Assembly: GCA_902805495.1 (NCBI GenBank)
Contig: CADCTH010000127.1
Coordinates: forward strand, 1 to 23,064
Direction of reading: 5' to 3'
Source: an uncultured Actinomycetospora sp.
Lineage (GTDB): Bacteria; Actinomycetota; Actinomycetes; Mycobacteriales; Pseudonocardiaceae
Length of the DNA: 23,064 nt
Shown: piece after piece, positions 13,485-21,357 of the stretch
Layout of the letters: each line of letters begins with the position of its first letter
Position numbering within the stretch: position 1 is the first letter of the stretch
Program-made: the position numbers and the translations under genes
Notes under the pieces: generated by a model
Databases searched by the model: none
Told to the model about the DNA's origin: nothing
The model's input: only the letters and a program-made list of their open reading frames with translations

Positions 13485-14237
13485 TCAGCCCTCGGCGACG
13501 AAGGGGCTGGACGCGACCTCGGAGCCGCCGGGCAGCTCCCGGATCACGAAGTCGGCGAAGACGTTGGGCACCTCGGCCTGCAGCACCTTGAGGCACGCGA
13601 TCGCGAGGTCGCGGATCTCGACGTCGGCGTGCTCACTGGCGCGCATGGCGATGAAGTGCCGCCAGGCGCGGTAGTTGCCCGTGACGACGATGCGCGTCTC
13701 GGTGGCGTTGGGCAGCACCGCGCGCGCGGCCTGGCGGGCCTGCTTGCGGCGCAGCGTGCGGTTGGGCTCGTCGGCGAAGCGCTCCTCGAGGCCCGCCAGC
13801 AGCTTCTCGTACGACGCCAGCGCGGCGGCGCTCGCCTCGGCGAAGAGCTGGTGCAGCTCCGGGTCCTCGGCGATGACCGCCGGCTCCACCATCGCGGCGT
13901 CCCGCTCGGGGACGTAGCGCTGGGAGAGCTGCGAGTAGGAGAAGTGCCGGTGCCGGATGAGCTCGTGGGTGAGGCTGCGCGACATCCCGGTGAGGTAGAA
14001 GCTGACCGTGCCGTGCTCGAGCACCGAGAGGTGCCCGACCTCGAGGATGTGCTGCAGGTAGCCCGCGTTGGTGGCCGTCGCGGGGTTGGGCTTGGTCCAC
14101 GACTGGTAACAGGCCCGGCCGGCGAACTCGGCGAGCGCCTGGCCGCCGTCGGCGTCGGTCTCCCACGGCACCCCGGGCGGCGCGAAGAACTCCGTCTTGG
14201 CGATCAGCGTCACCTGCGGCGTCACGGTCTCTGGCAC
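13485..14237 (-). CDS. thyX: FAD-dependent thymidylate synthase ThyX
   Basis: This 250-residue flavoprotein makes dTMP from dUMP using methylene-tetrahydrofolate and NADPH. The signature R-H-R-x7-S is at R95-H96-R97...S105 (R-H-R-H-F-S-Y-S-Q-L-S), and L-P-N-A-T-E-T-R-I-V-V-T-G-N-Y-R plus A-S-E-H-A-D-V-E-I-R closely follow the mycobacterial enzyme from memory. I set the start at GTG 14237, giving V-P-E-T-V-T-P-Q-V and the same length as the mycobacterial protein; the open frame continues far upstream to 14921 but that part lies opposite another gene. It is probably essential or partly redundant with ThyA elsewhere. Confidence 0.97.
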   Translation of the reverse strand: MPETVTPQVTLIAKTEFFAPPGVPWETDADGGQALAEFAGRACYQSWTKPNPATATNAGYLQHILEVGHLSVLEHGTVSFYLTGMSRSLTHELIRHRHFSYSQLSQRYVPERDAAMVEPAVIAEDPELHQLFAEASAAALASYEKLLAGLEERFADEPNRTLRRKQARQAARAVLPNATETRIVVTGNYRAWRHFIAMRASEHADVEIRDLAIACLKVLQAEVPNVFADFVIRELPGGSEVASSPFVAEG

Positions 14238-14315
14238 GTCGACACGGTACGACACGCCTCCGACGGTGTTCGCCGACAGCTGATGATGTCGAATTGGTGG
14301 CACCGACGGGCGCCA

Positions 14316-14334
14316 TGGTGTCACAGTGGTGTCA
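14316..14334 (+). repeat. TGGTGTCA direct repeat at the start of the RHH gene
   Basis: Two identical TGGTGTCA octamers (14316-14323 and 14327-14334) are spaced one helical turn (11 bases) apart, and the second overlaps the ATG of the ribbon-helix-helix gene. RHH proteins often bind tandem half-sites at their own promoters, so an autoregulatory operator is possible. Confidence 0.4.
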
Positions 14335-15251
14335 TGGACCTGACACCGTACGTCTCCGCGCTGCGCGACGACCTCGCCGCGGCCGCCGCGGTCGGCGACG
14401 AGGCGACCACCCGCGCGGGCAACTCGCTCGCCGCCGCCCTCGAGCCGGCCGTGCGCCTGGCGCTCATGAACGCCCTCTCCGACCTGGCCGGCGAGGTCAG
14501 CGAGTCCCTCGGCGACCGCTCGGTCTCCCTGCGGCTCTCGGGCCGCGAGGTGCAGGTCGTCGTCGACCGGAACCCCTCGTCCGACGACGGGGGCTTCTTC
14601 GCCGGCCCGGCGTCCTCGCCGTTCGCGGGCGCCCCGTCGGGCGGCTCGAACGGGCCACACCGCCCCACGCCCCCGCCGCCGCCCGGACCCGGCTTCCCCG
14701 GGGGCGGCGACGGACCCTGGGGCGCCTTCGGCGGCGGCGGCGGCCAGGGCTTCGGGCAGGGATTCGGGGGCCGCGGTGGCCCCGACGTCGGTGACATCTC
14801 GCGGATGACGCTGCGCCTCGTCGACCAGATCAAGGGCCAGGCCGAGCGTGCGGCGGCCGCCCAGGGCATGTCGTTGAACTCCTGGATCGGCCAGGCCGTC
14901 CAGGGCGCGCTGCGCCAGCACGGAGGCCGCGGCGGCTGGGGCGGCTGGGGCTCCGGCGACACCGGTGGGGACACGGGTGGAGAAATGGGTGGAGACGCCG
15001 GCGGGAGCTGGGATTCCGGGTGGGACGCGGGCCGGGCCGCCCGTGACGGCGGCTCCCCCAGCAGCTCGTCCGGCAGCTCGCCCGGCAGCCCGACCACGGG
15101 CCCGACGACCCCGACCGACAGCACCCCGACGGACACCACGCCGGGCACCACGCCGGGCACCGACTCCCCCGGCAGCGACAGGCCCGGCAGCGAGGAGCCC
15201 GGTGACGACGGCCCCGGCGGCGGCGGCGTCGACGGGTGGGTCCGGGGATGA
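14334..15251 (+). CDS. ribbon-helix-helix (HicB/Arc-like) domain protein with low-complexity tail
   Basis: This 305-residue protein starts at ATG (M-D-L-T-P-Y-V-S-A-L-R-D-D-L) without a clear Shine-Dalgarno. Residues 1-80 form a helical, Ala-rich domain ending in L-S-G-R-E-V-Q-V-V-V. A Gly/Pro-rich linker leads to a ribbon-helix-helix segment at roughly 160-200 (R-M-T-L-R-L-V-D-Q-I-K...M-S-L-N-S-W-I), the DNA-binding fold of HicB- and Arc-type antitoxins. About 100 residues of Gly, Ser, Thr and Pro follow. No HicA-like toxin is present. Its stop overlaps the start of the DUF4097-like gene (ATGA), a pairing common in actinobacteria, so the two probably act together. Confidence 0.8.
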   Translation: MDLTPYVSALRDDLAAAAAVGDEATTRAGNSLAAALEPAVRLALMNALSDLAGEVSESLGDRSVSLRLSGREVQVVVDRNPSSDDGGFFAGPASSPFAGAPSGGSNGPHRPTPPPPPGPGFPGGGDGPWGAFGGGGGQGFGQGFGGRGGPDVGDISRMTLRLVDQIKGQAERAAAAQGMSLNSWIGQAVQGALRQHGGRGGWGGWGSGDTGGDTGGEMGGDAGGSWDSGWDAGRAARDGGSPSSSSGSSPGSPTTGPTTPTDSTPTDTTPGTTPGTDSPGSDRPGSEEPGDDGPGGGGVDGWVRG

Positions 15252-16207
15252 CCGCCCCGGGACGCGAGGTCACCGGCACGGGCGCGGGCCCGGCGACCCT
15301 CGACCTCGCGCTCGACGCGGGCTCGGTGCGCGTGCACCTGGCCGAGGCCGGCGGGATCGCCGACGCCACCGCCGTCCGGGCCCGCGTCGAGCTCGACCCC
15401 GACGCCCCGGTCGGGTGGCTGCAGGGCCTGCAGGGGCTGGCCGGGCTCGCGGGCCTGTTCGGCCTCTCCGGCCTCCTGGGCGGCAGCGAGCGCGGCGTGT
15501 CGTCGCCCGAGGAGCGCGCGGACGCCGCCGTCGCGGCCACGACGCTCGACTGGGACGCCGACGCCCGCCGGCTCACCGTCCGCGGACCGCGGGACCTCGC
15601 CCTGCGCGGGGTCCCGCTCGCGGTCACCGTGCGCGCCTCCGAGGGCAGCGAGGTGCGGGTGCGGGCCGGCGCCGCGCGGGTGGTCGTCGAGGGCTCCGCG
15701 GCCGAGGTGTCGGTGCGCGGGACCGGCGAGGTCACCCTCGACGAGGTCACCGGGCGCGCCGACCTGCGCTGCGGCGCGGGCGAGGTGCACGTCCGGCGCC
15801 TGGAGGGGCCGCTGACCCTGCGGGGCGGCGCGGGCGGTGTGCGCCTCGACCGCGTGCTCGCGCCCGTCGAGATCACCACCGGCGCCGGGCGCATCCGGCT
15901 CGGCGAGGTGCGCGCCGACGTGGCGGTGCGCGCCGCTGCGGGCGACGTGGAGGTCGCCGACGCGGTGGCCGGTGACGTCGAGATCGGCACCGGCGTCGGC
16001 ACGGTCTGGGTGGGCGTCCACCCGGGCGTGGACGCGCGGGTCGAGCTGCGCGCCGGGGCGGGCCGCGTGCACAGCGAGCTGCCGGTCCAGCGGGAACGCC
16101 CCGCCGGGAGCGCTCCCGCCGACCGGCATCTGTCCGTGCGGGCCCGCACCGGCGCCGGCGACGTCACCGTCGCCCCCGCCCGCGCGCGCCCGGCGCTCAG
16201 TCCCTGA
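15248..16207 (+). CDS. DUF4097-like beta-strand repeat protein
   Basis: This 319-residue protein begins at the ATG overlapping the previous stop. From about residue 100 on it is made of short alternating strands (V-R-V-R-A-G-A-A-R-V-V-V-E-G, G-E-V-H-V-R-R-L-E-G-P-L-T-L-R-G-G-A-G-G-V) with Gly-Ala-Gly turns, typical of the right-handed beta-solenoid of DUF4097 adhesin-like proteins. A hydrophobic Leu/Gly-rich stretch near residues 55-80 could contact a membrane. There is no signal peptide. The biochemical role of the family is unknown. It overlaps the LysR gene tail-to-tail by 11 bases. Confidence 0.82.
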   Translation: MTAPGREVTGTGAGPATLDLALDAGSVRVHLAEAGGIADATAVRARVELDPDAPVGWLQGLQGLAGLAGLFGLSGLLGGSERGVSSPEERADAAVAATTLDWDADARRLTVRGPRDLALRGVPLAVTVRASEGSEVRVRAGAARVVVEGSAAEVSVRGTGEVTLDEVTGRADLRCGAGEVHVRRLEGPLTLRGGAGGVRLDRVLAPVEITTGAGRIRLGEVRADVAVRAAAGDVEVADAVAGDVEIGTGVGTVWVGVHPGVDARVELRAGAGRVHSELPVQRERPAGSAPADRHLSVRARTGAGDVTVAPARARPALSP

Positions 16208-17159
16208 GCACACCCGCTCCGGGCAGCCCCGCCGCCACCTCCGCGACGAGGCCCCGGAACCAGGTGTGCGCGGGGTCGGTGTCGTGCACCGGGTGCCACC
16301 ACAGCGCCTCGAGCAGGGGCCCGACGTCGAACGGCGGGGCCAGCACCCGCACGCCGGCGTCCGGGCCCAGCCGCGCGGCGAGCCGCGCCTGGACCAGGGC
16401 GACGCGCTCGGTGCCGGCGACGAGGTCGGGCACCGGCAGGAAGGACTCGACGACCACCTGGGCGCGCGGCTCGATGCCGAGGGTGCGCAGCTGCAGGTTG
16501 GCGGGGGTGAACGCCGTCGGCCGGTGGTAGATCGTCACCCACGGCAGCGCGGCGAGGTCGTCGAGCGTGACGACGTCGCCGACCCGCGCGTTGTCCGTCG
16601 CCGCGAGCACCACCCAGCGGTCCTCGTAGAGGTCGAGGTAGGGCAGCTCGTCGATGAACCCGTGCGGCATGACCATCCCGTCGACCGGGCGCAGGCGCTC
16701 GGCCGCGCCGACGACGTCCTCGGGACTGTGCGGGCGCAGCACGAGCCGGGCGCGCGGCGCGCGGGCGGCCAGCGCGGCCGCGAGCGGCACGCCGAGCACG
16801 CGCGTCGCGTAGTCGGAGACGAGCAGGGTGAACTCGCGGGCGGTCGAGAGGGGGTCGAAGTCGGGCGCCGCGGAGAAGACCTCCTCGATCCCGCCCACCG
16901 CCCGCTCCGTGCGCTCCACCAGCCGCAGCGCCAGCGGCGTGAGCTCGTAGCGGTTGCCGACGCGCACGAGCAGGTCGTCACCGAAGTGGCGGCGCAGCCG
17001 GGCCAGCGCGGCGCTGACGGCGGGCTGGGAGAGCCCGAGCGCGGCGGCCGCGCGCGTCACGTTCCGCTCGGTGAGCAGGGCGCGCAGCGAGAGCAGCAGG
17101 TTGAGGTCCAGGTTGACGAGCCGGACGGGTAGCCGCACCGCTCCGCCGCCCTCGGTCAC
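16197..17159 (-). CDS. LysR-family transcriptional regulator (NodD/LinR-like)
   Basis: This 320-residue protein has an N-terminal winged helix-turn-helix (L-D-L-N-L-L-L-S-L-R-A-L-L-T-E-R-N-V-T and A-A-A-A-L-G-L-S-Q-P-A-V-S-A-A-L-A-R-L-R) and a C-terminal substrate-binding domain (F-T-L-L-V-S-D-Y-A onwards). The G-D-D-L-L-V-R and E-L-T-P-L-A segments are typical of the NodD-like branch that senses aromatic compounds. The start is GTG 17159; GTG 17138 in frame is possible. It diverges from the catabolic operon with 149 bases between starts and an ATC-N9-GAT palindrome there, so it is the likely activator of that operon and of itself. The inducer is unknown. Confidence 0.93.
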   Translation of the reverse strand: MTEGGGAVRLPVRLVNLDLNLLLSLRALLTERNVTRAAAALGLSQPAVSAALARLRRHFGDDLLVRVGNRYELTPLALRLVERTERAVGGIEEVFSAAPDFDPLSTAREFTLLVSDYATRVLGVPLAAALAARAPRARLVLRPHSPEDVVGAAERLRPVDGMVMPHGFIDELPYLDLYEDRWVVLAATDNARVGDVVTLDDLAALPWVTIYHRPTAFTPANLQLRTLGIEPRAQVVVESFLPVPDLVAGTERVALVQARLAARLGPDAGVRVLAPPFDVGPLLEALWWHPVHDTDPAHTWFRGLVAEVAAGLPGAGVLRD

Positions 17160-17200
17160 CCCGTAGGGATACCGGACCCGGCGCGCCGGGCCAACGGTCG

Positions 17201-17221
17201 GGCATCACCCCGGCCGATGCC
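17201..17221. promoter_or_regulatory. ATC-N9-GAT LysR-type operator
   Basis: GGCATC (17201-17206) and GATGCC (17216-17221) form a perfect palindrome spaced by nine bases, containing the T-N11-A core bound by LysR proteins and the ATC-N9-GAT form known for NodD-like members. It sits 42 bases upstream of the LysR start and 88 upstream of the first catabolic gene, where a shared activation site is expected. Confidence 0.6.
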
Positions 17222-17308
17222 GGTCATCAGCGGTTCGGCCTTCCGGCTCGCCCGCCCGCGCCCGCATCGTGGTCGTCGAGCACATCGGCGGCGTCGCGGG
17301 AGGACCGG

Positions 17309-18259
17309 ATGGTCGGGATCAGACTGGGCACGTTCTCGGACGGGGACGGCCGCCGGTTCACCGGCCTGGTGACCGACGGCGACACCGTCGTCGACCTCAC
17401 CGACACCGACGTCGTGTCCGGACCGGTGACGGCGCGGGCCCTGCTCGCCGACTGGGACCGGGTCCTGCCGCGCCTCGACGCGCTGACCGATCGGCCCGGG
17501 ACCCCGCTGGACCAGCTCGCGGTGCACGCCCCGCTGGAGCCCGGCCAGATCCTCCAGTCCGGCGCGAACTACCGCACGCACGTCGTCGACCTCGCCGCCG
17601 CGCACCACGCCGAGCGCGGCACCCGACCCGACGCCGAGATCCGGGCCGAGGTCGCGGAGATGATGGACCGCCGGGCCGCCGACGGGACGCCGTACCTGTT
17701 CGTCGGGCTGCCCTCGGCGGTCACCGGGCCCTACGACGACGTCGTGATCCCGTCGTGGACCACGCAGTTCGACTGGGAGCTCGAGCTGGCCGCGGTCATC
17801 GGCCGCGAGGCGTTCCGCGTCGACCGCGAGCACGCCCTGGACCACGTCGCGGGCTACACGATCGCCAACGACCTCACCGCCCGCGATCAGGTGTTCCGCC
17901 GGGACATGCCCGAGATCGGCACCGACTGGTTCCGCGCCAAGAACGGTCCCGGGTTCACCCCGCTGGGCCCGTGGCTCGTGCCCGCCCGCGACGTCGACCC
18001 CTCGGACCTGCGGATCACGCTGCGCCTGGACGTCAGCGTGATGCAGGACGAGACCACGAAGGACATGCTCTTCGACGTCGCCGCCCTCGTGGCCGCGGCC
18101 TCGGAGATCACGCCGCTGCGCCCCGGCGACCTCGTCCTCACCGGCAGCCCCGCCGGCAACGGCATGGCCCACGGCCGACTGCTGCGCGACGGCGACGTCA
18201 TGCACGGGACGATCACCGGGCTCGGGGCCCAGCAGACCCGTGTGGTGGCCGAGCGGTGA
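17309..18259 (+). CDS. fumarylacetoacetate hydrolase family protein, copy 1
   Basis: This 316-residue enzyme starts at ATG after GGGAGG and ends overlapping the next GTG by four bases. E157 and E159 (W-E-L-E-L-A-A-V-I-G-R) and D188 (A-N-D-L-T-A-R-D) are the metal ligands of the FAH fold; N-G-P-G-F-T-P-L-G-P-W and V-L-T-G-S-P-A-G-N-G are also typical. Family members hydrolyse C-C bonds of diketo acids, hydrate dienoates or decarboxylate oxaloacetate-like acids in aromatic catabolism. Here it probably acts late, on a ring-opened product. It is the first gene of the operon and differs clearly from the second FAH protein at 21357, so the two likely perform different steps. Confidence 0.92.
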   Translation: MVGIRLGTFSDGDGRRFTGLVTDGDTVVDLTDTDVVSGPVTARALLADWDRVLPRLDALTDRPGTPLDQLAVHAPLEPGQILQSGANYRTHVVDLAAAHHAERGTRPDAEIRAEVAEMMDRRAADGTPYLFVGLPSAVTGPYDDVVIPSWTTQFDWELELAAVIGREAFRVDREHALDHVAGYTIANDLTARDQVFRRDMPEIGTDWFRAKNGPGFTPLGPWLVPARDVDPSDLRITLRLDVSVMQDETTKDMLFDVAALVAAASEITPLRPGDLVLTGSPAGNGMAHGRLLRDGDVMHGTITGLGAQQTRVVAER

Positions 18260-19266
18260 GCACCCCCACCACCACCCCCGTCACCGACACCACCGCGCTC
18301 CGGGCCGCCGGCTTCGACCCCGCCGAGCCCGAGGACGCGATCGCCGCCGTCGCCGCCCGCGTGTCCCGCTGGGGCCGCTGGGGAGCCGACGACGTGCTGG
18401 GCTCGCTGAACCTGCTCACCACGGCCCAGCGCCTCGACGGCGCGGCGTGCGTGCGGCGCGGGGCGACGTTCTCGCTGTCCCAGCCGTTCGACGCCGAGGG
18501 CCCGCAGCGCGGCTGGCGGCGCCGCACCAACCCCGTGCACACGATGCTCGACACCGGCCGCGAGGCCCTCGACGGCGAGTTCCCGCACGGGCTCGGCGGC
18601 GCCGACGACGTCATCGCGATGCCGCTGCAGTGCTCGACGCAGTGGGACGGGCTGGGCCACATCTTCGACCACGGCCGCGCCTGGAACGGCCGCGCCGCCG
18701 CCGACGTCGTGACCAGCGCGGGCGACCGCGTCACCGGCATCGAGACCGCCGCGGCGCACCTCGCCGGGCGCGGGGTGCTGCTGGACGTCGGGCGGGTGCT
18801 GGGCGACGAGCGCGGCGAGCTGCCCGACGCGTACCCGATCACCGCCGACGACCTCGAGGCCACGCGCGCCGCGCACGGCGTCGCGGTCGGCGAGGGCGAC
18901 ATCGTCTGCGTGCGCACCGGCCAGTACGCCCGCACGCGGCGCGAGGGGTGGGGCGGCTACGCCGGCGGCCCGGCGCCGGGCCTGTCGTTCACCACCGCCG
19001 ACTGGCTGCACGACACCGGCATCGCCGCGATCGCCACCGACACCTGGGGTGTCGAGGTGCGGCCCAACGAGTTCGACGAGTCGTTCCAGCCGTTGCACCA
19101 GATCGCGATCCCGCACCTGGGCCTGTTCCTGGGCGAGATGTGGGACCTGGAGGCGCTCGCCGACGACTGCGCGGCCGACGGCCGCTTCGACTTCTTCCTC
19201 ACCGCCGCACCCCTGCGCATCACCGGCGCCGTCGGCGCCCCGGTCAACCCGATCGCCGTCAAGTAG
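18256..19266 (+). CDS. cyclase-family metal-dependent hydrolase
   Basis: This 336-residue protein starts at GTG overlapping the preceding stop (GTGA). W-G-A-D-D-V-L-G-S-L-N, P-L-Q-C-S-T-Q-W-D-G-L-G-H and D-T-W-G-V-E-V match the larger-sized branch of the cyclase family (kynurenine formamidase and isatin hydrolase fold), which uses His/Asp to hold a metal and opens amide or lactone bonds. The His-x-Gly-Thr-His-x-Asp form of the small members is replaced by W-D-G-L-G-H-I-F-D-H. In this operon it might hydrolyse a cyclic amide or lactone intermediate; the substrate is not apparent. Confidence 0.88.
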   Translation: MSTPTTTPVTDTTALRAAGFDPAEPEDAIAAVAARVSRWGRWGADDVLGSLNLLTTAQRLDGAACVRRGATFSLSQPFDAEGPQRGWRRRTNPVHTMLDTGREALDGEFPHGLGGADDVIAMPLQCSTQWDGLGHIFDHGRAWNGRAAADVVTSAGDRVTGIETAAAHLAGRGVLLDVGRVLGDERGELPDAYPITADDLEATRAAHGVAVGEGDIVCVRTGQYARTRREGWGGYAGGPAPGLSFTTADWLHDTGIAAIATDTWGVEVRPNEFDESFQPLHQIAIPHLGLFLGEMWDLEALADDCAADGRFDFFLTAAPLRITGAVGAPVNPIAVK

Positions 19267-19276
19267 GAGCGCCGCC

Positions 19277-20410
19277 ATGACCGCAGTGCAGTCCGTCCTG
19301 GTCGTCGGCGGCGGGGCCGCCGGCTGTGCCACCGCGATCCTGCTCGCCGAGGCGGGCGTCGCCGTCGACCTCGTCGAGATCAAGCCCGACGTCGCCACCA
19401 CCGGCTCGGGCATCACGCTGCAGGGCAACGCCCTGCGCGCCCTGCGCGACCTGGGGGTGCTCGACGGGGTCCTGGCGCACGGCTACGCGTTCGACGTCCT
19501 CGGGCTGCGCACGCCCGACGGCAGCGTGCTCGCCGAGATCCCCGACTCCCGCACCGGCGGCGACGACCTCCCGGCCACCGTCGGCATGCCCCGCCCGCAG
19601 CTGGCGCGCCTGCTGCTTGACCGCGCCGTCGACGTCGGGACGAAGGTCCGCCTCGCCACCACGGTCACCAGCGTCTCCCCCGACGGCGACGTCGCGTTCT
19701 CCGACGGCTCGTCGGGCCACTACGACCTGGTCGTCGGCGCCGACGGCGTGCGCTCGCGGGTCCGCGAGCTCGCGGGCATCCCGGCCGCCGTCGACCCGGT
19801 GGGCATGGGCATCTGGCGGGTCTTCACGTCCCGGCCCGCGTCGATCGAGCGCACCGACCTCACCTACGGCGGCGCCGCCTACATCGCCGGCTACTGCCCC
19901 ACCGGCGCCGACAGCATCTACGCCTACCTCGTCGAGGACGCCCAGGACCGCACCGGCCTGTCCCCCGACGAGCAGCTGGCCACGCTGCGCGACCTCGCCG
20001 GGCAGTACGGCGGACCGTGGGTCGACATCCGCGAGCGGATGACCGACGCGGCGCGCATCAACTACACGCACTTCGAGTCCCACGTCGTCGAGGCGCCCTG
20101 GCACCGCGGCCGCGTGGTCATCGCCGGCGACGCCGCGCACTCCTGCCCGCCCACCCTGGCCCAGGGCTGCGCGCAGGCCCTCGAGGACGCCGTCCTGCTG
20201 GCCGACGAGCTGCTCGGCGCCGACGACCTCGAGACCGCCCTGGCCGCCTACGTCGACCGCCGCCTGCCGCGCGCCCGCACGGTCGTCGACGGGTCCGTGC
20301 AGCTCGCGCGCTGGCTGCTGACCCACGAACCCCCGCCCCAGGCCGGCGGCACCGCCGACGTGCCCGGCCTCATGGGCCGCACCGCCGCCCTCCTGACCCA
20401 GCGTCCCTGA
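19277..20410 (+). CDS. FAD-dependent aromatic monooxygenase
   Basis: This 377-residue group A flavoprotein monooxygenase carries G11-G-G-A-A-G16 for FAD, the D-G motif V-G-A-D-G-V-R-S and the G-D motif V-I-A-G-D-A-A-H-S with P-P-T-L-A-Q-G following. Such enzymes (salicylate, 3-hydroxybenzoate and 6-hydroxynicotinate hydroxylases) use NAD(P)H and oxygen to hydroxylate, or decarboxylate and hydroxylate, a phenolic ring. Ten bases after the cyclase stop, with GGAGC before the ATG. It probably makes the ortho-diol that the extradiol dioxygenase downstream cleaves. The exact substrate cannot be assigned. Confidence 0.93.
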   Translation: MTAVQSVLVVGGGAAGCATAILLAEAGVAVDLVEIKPDVATTGSGITLQGNALRALRDLGVLDGVLAHGYAFDVLGLRTPDGSVLAEIPDSRTGGDDLPATVGMPRPQLARLLLDRAVDVGTKVRLATTVTSVSPDGDVAFSDGSSGHYDLVVGADGVRSRVRELAGIPAAVDPVGMGIWRVFTSRPASIERTDLTYGGAAYIAGYCPTGADSIYAYLVEDAQDRTGLSPDEQLATLRDLAGQYGGPWVDIRERMTDAARINYTHFESHVVEAPWHRGRVVIAGDAAHSCPPTLAQGCAQALEDAVLLADELLGADDLETALAAYVDRRLPRARTVVDGSVQLARWLLTHEPPPQAGGTADVPGLMGRTAALLTQRP

Positions 20411-20421
20411 GGAGAACGACC

Positions 20422-21357
20422 ATGGACCGCCTGATCACCCACCTCCGGCACGTCGACCTCGGCGTGCCCGACTTCGACCGCCAGCTCGCCTTCTACAGCG
20501 ACCTGTGGAAGCTCAGCCCCGAGACCACCGACACCGGCATCGCGTTCCTCGCCGCCGAGGGCTCGCCCGAGCAGTACCAGGTGCGCCTGCGCGCCGACGC
20601 CGAGAAGCGCGTCGACCTCATCGCGTTCGGCGCCGAGACGGCCGCCGACGTCGACGCCCTGGCCGAGAAGCTCGGCCGCGAGGGCGTCACCCTCGTCAGC
20701 ACCCCCGACAAGCTGCAGACCCCGGGTGGCGGCTACGGCTTCCGGTTCTTCGACCTCGAGGGCCGCACGATCGAGGTGTCCTCCGACGTCGCGGTGCGCC
20801 CGCACCGGAAGATCGCCGAGGGCGAGTCGGTGCCGGTGAAGCTCTCCCACGTCGTGATCAACTCGCCGCAGCCCGAGGCGCTGCTGGCCTGGTACGACCG
20901 CCACCTCGACTTCAAGCTCTCCGACACGCTCACCTCCCCGCACATGGGCGAGATGATGTACTTCCTGCGCTGCAACCCCCAGCACCACTCGCTGGCCATC
21001 GCGCGCTGCCCGCACGTGTCGCTGCACCACGCGTCGTTCGAGATGCGCGGCATCGACGAGTACATGCGCGGCACCGGCCGGCTGCTGCGCGCCGGCGTCG
21101 AGAAGGTGTGGGGCCCGGGCCGGCACATGGCCGGGAACAACACGTTCTCCTACTTCCTCGACCCGCACGGCAACACCGTCGAGTACACGACGGAGCTGGA
21201 GACCCTCGACGAGGACACCTGGCACCCGAGCCTGCACGACATCAGCGACCCGATGGTCTCCGACCAGTGGGGCACCGCGAACCCGATGAGCGAGTTCGTC
21301 GCCAAGAAGTCGTTCAACGACCCCGACCGCGGCGTCTTCGTCGCGCCGCCCGTCTGA
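20422..21357 (+). CDS. extradiol ring-cleavage dioxygenase, VOC type I
   Basis: This 311-residue two-domain vicinal-oxygen-chelate protein starts at ATG after GAGGAGA. Iron ligands are H143 (K-L-S-H-V-V-I-N), one of the His pair 202-203 (L-H-H-A-S-F-E-M) and E254 (N-T-V-E-Y); catalytic residues are the His pair 188-189 (P-Q-H-H-S-L-A-I) and Y244 (S-Y-F-L-D-P-H-G), spaced as in BphC-type enzymes. It would open a catechol-like ring between a hydroxylated and an adjacent carbon. The C-terminal 50 residues form an extension seen in catechol- and hydroxyquinone-type members. It overlaps the next start (TGATG). Confidence 0.92.
   Translation: MDRLITHLRHVDLGVPDFDRQLAFYSDLWKLSPETTDTGIAFLAAEGSPEQYQVRLRADAEKRVDLIAFGAETAADVDALAEKLGREGVTLVSTPDKLQTPGGGYGFRFFDLEGRTIEVSSDVAVRPHRKIAEGESVPVKLSHVVINSPQPEALLAWYDRHLDFKLSDTLTSPHMGEMMYFLRCNPQHHSLAIARCPHVSLHHASFEMRGIDEYMRGTGRLLRAGVEKVWGPGRHMAGNNTFSYFLDPHGNTVEYTTELETLDEDTWHPSLHDISDPMVSDQWGTANPMSEFVAKKSFNDPDRGVFVAPPV

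Noticed and set aside
14321..16213. Long minus-strand frame opposite the RHH and DUF4097-like genes
   Set aside because: It has Pro/Arg/His-rich composition typical of the antisense of GC-rich genes and no recognisable domain.
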